A stretch of DNA of 8,580 nt. Source: Chitinophagia bacterium (GTDB lineage Bacteria; Bacteroidota; Bacteroidia; Chitinophagales; Chitinophagaceae). The DNA is taken from the NCBI GenBank assembly GCA_010027295.1, contig RGVM01000084.1:1-8580 (forward strand), written 5' to 3'. The position numbers and the translations under genes were made by a program. The notes under the pieces were generated by a model. The model did no database searches and was not told where the DNA came from. It saw only the letters and a program-made list of their open reading frames with translations. This document shows, piece after piece, positions 6,559 to 8,580 of the stretch (its first letter is position 1; the number at the start of each line of letters is the position of its first letter).

Positions 6559-6837
6559 ATGGTCACCCCGCTCTCAGACGCCCTCAAACAATTCCTCCGT
6601 ACCAGCCGACTCGGATCCGGCCTCAGGTCGGTTCAAATCTCGGAGATTTGGGCGAACGTGATGGGACAGGCCATTGCCAGATCGACTGACAGGATTGAAC
6701 TCGTCAACCGCACCCTCTTCATTTCCACGGCCGTGGCCCCATTGAAGAGCGAATTGCATTACAGCAGGGATCTTATCAAACGCAGGGTCAATGAGGCCCT
6801 CGGCGAGTCCCTGGTTGACGAGGTAGTGATCCGATGA
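6559..6837 (+). CDS. DUF721 / DciA-like protein
   Basis: A 92-residue protein made almost wholly of the DUF721 (DciA) domain. The conserved core is seen in IWANVMGQAIARST (30-43), followed by a strand-rich section and LKSELHYSRDLIKRRVNEALG (62-82). DciA assists loading of the replicative helicase DnaB in bacteria that lack DnaC or DnaI, and Bacteroidota belong to those; short single-domain members such as this are less well studied, so the helicase role is inferred from the family. The ATG at 6559 gives the typical beginning; an in-frame ATG at 6469 lies within recF. It lies 37 nt after recF, fitting a shared replication/repair transcript, and ends 9 nt before the stop of the convergent CBS-domain gene. 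Confidence 0.85.
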   Translation: MVTPLSDALKQFLRTSRLGSGLRSVQISEIWANVMGQAIARSTDRIELVNRTLFISTAVAPLKSELHYSRDLIKRRVNEALGESLVDEVVIR

Positions 6838-6846
6838 AGATACCCC

Positions 6847-7281
6847 TCAGAAGGCGCTGTGTATGTAGTTTTCCAGGTGCTCGATGCGGTCCTGCTGCGC
6901 CAGGATGGTCTCCTTAACGACATCGATAATCGAGATGATACCGTAATAGGCCAAACCTTCGAATACGGGTAGATAGCGGATGTTGTGTCGAGTCATGATC
7001 TCCATGCAGTCCTCCAGCGAATGACCGGGCGATACGGTCGGGAGGTGTTCCGACATGATCTCCGACACGGCTATCTTGCTAGAAGACTTACCCTGGAGGA
7101 TCACCTTTCGAGCATAGTCCCTCTCCGTGAACAAACCCAGGTAGGTGTCCTCCCGCATCACGACCACGGATCCGATGTTCTTCTCTGCCATCAGTTTCAG
7201 GGCATCCCTGACCGTCGATTCCGGGAGTACCGTCACATTGCTGAACCCCTTGCGCTTGAAAATGTCCGCGACTTTTGTCAT
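6847..7281 (-). CDS. Two-CBS-domain protein
   Basis: A 144-residue cytoplasmic protein built of two CBS domains (about 16-62 and 76-125), which together form a Bateman module that binds adenine nucleotides such as AMP, ATP or related ligands. The ribose-contacting motifs are seen: GLFTERD (49-55) and GIISIID (114-120). A charged helix (about 127-142, QQDRIEHLENYI) closes the protein. There is no attached enzyme or channel domain, so it is a small regulatory-type protein whose partner is unknown. I prefer the ATG at 7281, which gives MTKVADIF, the usual opening in this family. An in-frame ATG at 7302 adds 7 residues but lies 2 nt after a possible -7 box. It is transcribed alone, convergent to the DciA-like gene. 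Confidence 0.88.
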   Translation of the reverse strand: MTKVADIFKRKGFSNVTVLPESTVRDALKLMAEKNIGSVVVMREDTYLGLFTERDYARKVILQGKSSSKIAVSEIMSEHLPTVSPGHSLEDCMEIMTRHNIRYLPVFEGLAYYGIISIIDVVKETILAQQDRIEHLENYIHSAF

Positions 7282-7303
7282 AACCCGGTATTTTGGTGTC
7301 ATT

Positions 7304-7335
7304 CATGTATACGTAAACTTGATTGAACGGCCAAA
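7304..7335 (-). promoter_or_regulatory. Possible promoter of the CBS-domain gene
   Basis: On the minus strand TTTG (7335-7332) is followed after 20 nt by TATACATG (7311-7304), which matches the TAnnTTTG consensus at four of six fixed positions. The spacing fits the Bacteroidota -33/-7 arrangement, and a start near 7297 would leave a leader of about 16 nt before the ATG at 7281. The -7 match is weak, so this is a candidate only. Confidence 0.28.
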
Positions 7336-7362
7336 AAAAGGGTCTGCAACCACTGCCTGCCT

Positions 7363-7536
7363 TTACCTTAGTCTGATACGCGGGTCGGTCCGAGCCTGCA
7401 GGAGATCTGTGAGGATGTTGACAGCCACGAAAACGGCTGCCGTCATAAGTATGCTTCCCATCACGACGGGATAGTCGAGTTTTTCCAAGGCATCGACGGT
7501 GACCTTACCGACACCTTTCCAGCCAAAGATGTATTC
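7363..7536 (-). pseudogene. Out-of-frame C-terminal remnant of the DppB-type permease
   Basis: A shifted frame encodes 57 residues with the exact character of a DppB C-terminus: EYIFGWKGVGKVTVDALEKL, then DYPVVMGSIL, a hydrophobic segment MTAAVFVAVNIL, and the family ending DPRIRLR before TAA. It has no start of its own. In normal family members about eleven residues (of the kind FASLLAGAFFV) lie between the TGW motif and the EYIFGW motif; here they are missing and the frame changes. The simplest reading is a deletion of about 34 bp at about 7536-7538, where a TGG shared by both sides could have been the joining point. The whole broken gene therefore spans 7363-8390. Confidence 0.8.
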
Positions 7537-8390
7537 CAGCCGGTGACCGCCGTCAGCACCGGGTTCAAGGCACCCGGCAGCGCGTGCTTCCAGACGACGA
7601 TACTTTCAGGTAGTCCCTTGGCGCGGGCAGTGCGGACATGGTCCTGTCCCAATACGTCCAGCATGGAACTACGTGTCAGCTGTGTGATAATCGCGAGCGG
7701 TCTGATGCCCAAGGTGAGTGCGGGCAGTATGAGGTTGCGCAGGGAGAGGCTGCGGCCTGCGAATGGGTCCACGTCGAAAAGGCTTCCCGTCATGTGGAGT
7801 CCGGTGACCGAAGACCATTGGAAGCCGAGCACATACGCGATCACCATACCCAGGAAGAAGGAGGGGGCGGAAATGCCCGCCACGCTGAGGAGTACGAGGG
7901 AACGGTCCTTCCAGGTATGGCGATGCACTGCGGCCCAGACGCCGAAGGGGATGCCCAGCCCGATGGCGAGCGCCATGGCAGCGGCTGCCAGTACGGCTGT
8001 ACCGGCCAAGGCCTCGGAAAGAAGCTCCCATACGGGTTTTCGGGTCTGATAGGACCTTCGGAGGTAGGGGAGCTTGATGGCAAGGCGGTACTCGCCGCCG
8101 ATGAAGATGCCCTTCAGGCTCTTTGATTCGACCTCATCCCGGGTATGGACCGACAGCGGGGACACGTCGTTGATGTAGAGGAGGAACTGGAGGTGGAGGG
8201 GCTGGTCGAGGTTCAGCTCCTTCCGGATGTTGCGGAGGGTGGCGGCATCCCCCGTCTGCCCCATGACCAGTCTCGCGGGATCGCCAATGCCCTGGAACAG
8301 GAGGAACACGGAGGCAATGACGCCGAACATCACGAGCATGCCGTAGGCAAGTCTCGTTCTGAGGCGGTATCGGCGTTTCGTTTCCAACAT
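7461..8390 (-). CDS. ABC transporter permease, DppB/OppB type, C-terminus frameshifted
   Basis: An inner-membrane permease of the peptide/nickel ABC importer family; its pair would be a DppC-type permease, with ATPases and a binding protein. The open frame encodes 309 residues from the ATG at 8390. Visible are membrane segment 1 (about 14-34), the family sequence GDPARLVMGQTGD (36-48), an extended periplasmic loop (60-120), membrane segments at about 126-156, 165-190 and 219-240, and the cytoplasmic EAA loop around HVRTARAKGLPESIVVWKHA (251-270), which contacts the ATPase. After AVTGW (281-285) the sequence ceases to look like the family and runs 24 unrelated residues to a stop at 7461; the true C-terminus continues in another frame. 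As written, the last two membrane segments are lost, so the protein is probably non-functional unless this is a sequence error. The start is 31 nt after the stop of the upstream gene. Confidence 0.8.
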   Translation of the reverse strand: MLETKRRYRLRTRLAYGMLVMFGVIASVFLLFQGIGDPARLVMGQTGDAATLRNIRKELNLDQPLHLQFLLYINDVSPLSVHTRDEVESKSLKGIFIGGEYRLAIKLPYLRRSYQTRKPVWELLSEALAGTAVLAAAAMALAIGLGIPFGVWAAVHRHTWKDRSLVLLSVAGISAPSFFLGMVIAYVLGFQWSSVTGLHMTGSLFDVDPFAGRSLSLRNLILPALTLGIRPLAIITQLTRSSMLDVLGQDHVRTARAKGLPESIVVWKHALPGALNPVLTAVTGWNTSLAGKVSVRSPSMPWKNSTIPS

Positions 8391-8421
8391 GAAGGGATCG
8401 GTATGGCCGGTGTGCAGGTCG

Positions 8422-8580
8422 TCAACGAGGGATTGGCATTCGTGACTCCCGAAGCCTAGCCACCACATGTCTGAAGTCGGCATGCGCCCATTTGCCTTGG
8501 ATGGTGGAACCTTCCAGCAGGTAGATCGTGGGGTCCACCCGCGCGGCTGTCTTGATGGCGACACCGTCTCCCTTCATGAC
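8422..8580 (-). CDS. C-terminal fragment of a probable BT_3928/DoxX-like family protein
   Basis: The last 52 codons of a gene that enters from beyond the right edge and stops with TGA at 8422. The fragment reads KGDGVAIKTAARVDPTIYLL (residues 3-22 of the visible part), then GSTIQGKWAHADF, ending RMPIPR. The pattern of an IKT-x-x-R-x-x-P turn, a hydrophobic LL strand and a KW-x-x-x-DF motif resembles the C-terminal extension of the Bacteroidota BT_3928 family, DoxX-like membrane proteins with a thiol-fold tail. This is recognised from memory and on a short piece, so the family call is tentative, but the reading as coding sequence is good: it ends in a clean stop 31 nt before the permease start, on the same strand, suggesting one transcript. 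Confidence 0.55.
   Translation of the reverse strand, partial: VMKGDGVAIKTAARVDPTIYLLEGSTIQGKWAHADFRHVVARLRESRMPIPR

Noticed and set aside
7333..7356. Possible intrinsic terminator after the permease remnant (GCAGTGGTTGC stem and T7 tract on the minus strand)
   Set aside because: The stem is only three pairs plus a wobble pair and is six bases away from the T-run, which is too weak and too far for a normal intrinsic terminator.
7461..7560. Programmed ribosomal frameshift in the permease gene
   Set aside because: A simple frameshift would not account for the roughly eleven missing family residues, and no slippery heptamer with a downstream structure was seen at the junction; a deletion explains it better.
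7543..8126. Long plus-strand open frames of 162-168 codons opposite the permease
   Set aside because: They lie antisense to a clear permease, have no family character, and their amino-acid make-up is that expected from reading a GC-rich membrane-protein gene on the wrong strand.

Overview
The window looks like an ordinary chromosomal segment of a fairly GC-rich member of the Bacteroidota. Three things point there: the protein families and their grouping (recF, a DUF721/DciA protein, a TPR membrane protein and ribH together, plus a Bacteroidota-style saccharopine dehydrogenase and a BT_3928/DoxX-like C-terminus); perfect TAnnTTTG promoter elements (the Bacteroidota -7 consensus) between the two divergent genes; and the general lack of Shine-Dalgarno sequences before start codons. 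The genus cannot be read from the sequence. No RNA gene, CRISPR array, insertion sequence or attachment site was found, and no stretch over 300 bases lacks a gene.

Layout. At the left edge, the C-terminal three quarters of a saccharopine dehydrogenase-family protein runs on + (to 1093). It converges on a six-gene minus-strand run that probably forms one operon, read from 5328 down to 1125: pyruvate dehydrogenase E1 alpha, a TPR membrane protein, lumazine synthase (ribH), a two-CCG-domain Fe-S protein of the LutA/YkgE family, an EVE-domain protein, and a CobB-type sirtuin without zinc cysteines. Gaps are 5 to 49 nt. Divergent from it on + are recF (5439-6521) and a DciA/DUF721 protein (6559-6837). 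These converge, with a 9-nt gap, on a minus-strand two-CBS-domain protein. At the right edge on minus lie a DppB-type ABC permease, apparently broken by a deletion of about 34 bp with a frameshift near its C-terminus, and the last 52 codons of a probable BT_3928/DoxX-like protein.

How the genes fit together. The recF/dciA pair belongs to DNA replication and repair. The minus-strand run is metabolic and redox-related: E1 alpha feeds acetyl-CoA production, RibH makes the flavin precursor, the Fe-S protein resembles lactate-oxidising subunits, and the sirtuin is an NAD-dependent deacylase. A regulatory link between sirtuin and E1 alpha is only a speculation from co-location.

I found no convincing new multi-gene system. 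The points most worth a second look are the permease lesion, the compact divergent recF/pdhA promoter region with its 10-bp inverted repeat, the sirtuin lacking a zinc site, and the stand-alone E1 alpha gene.
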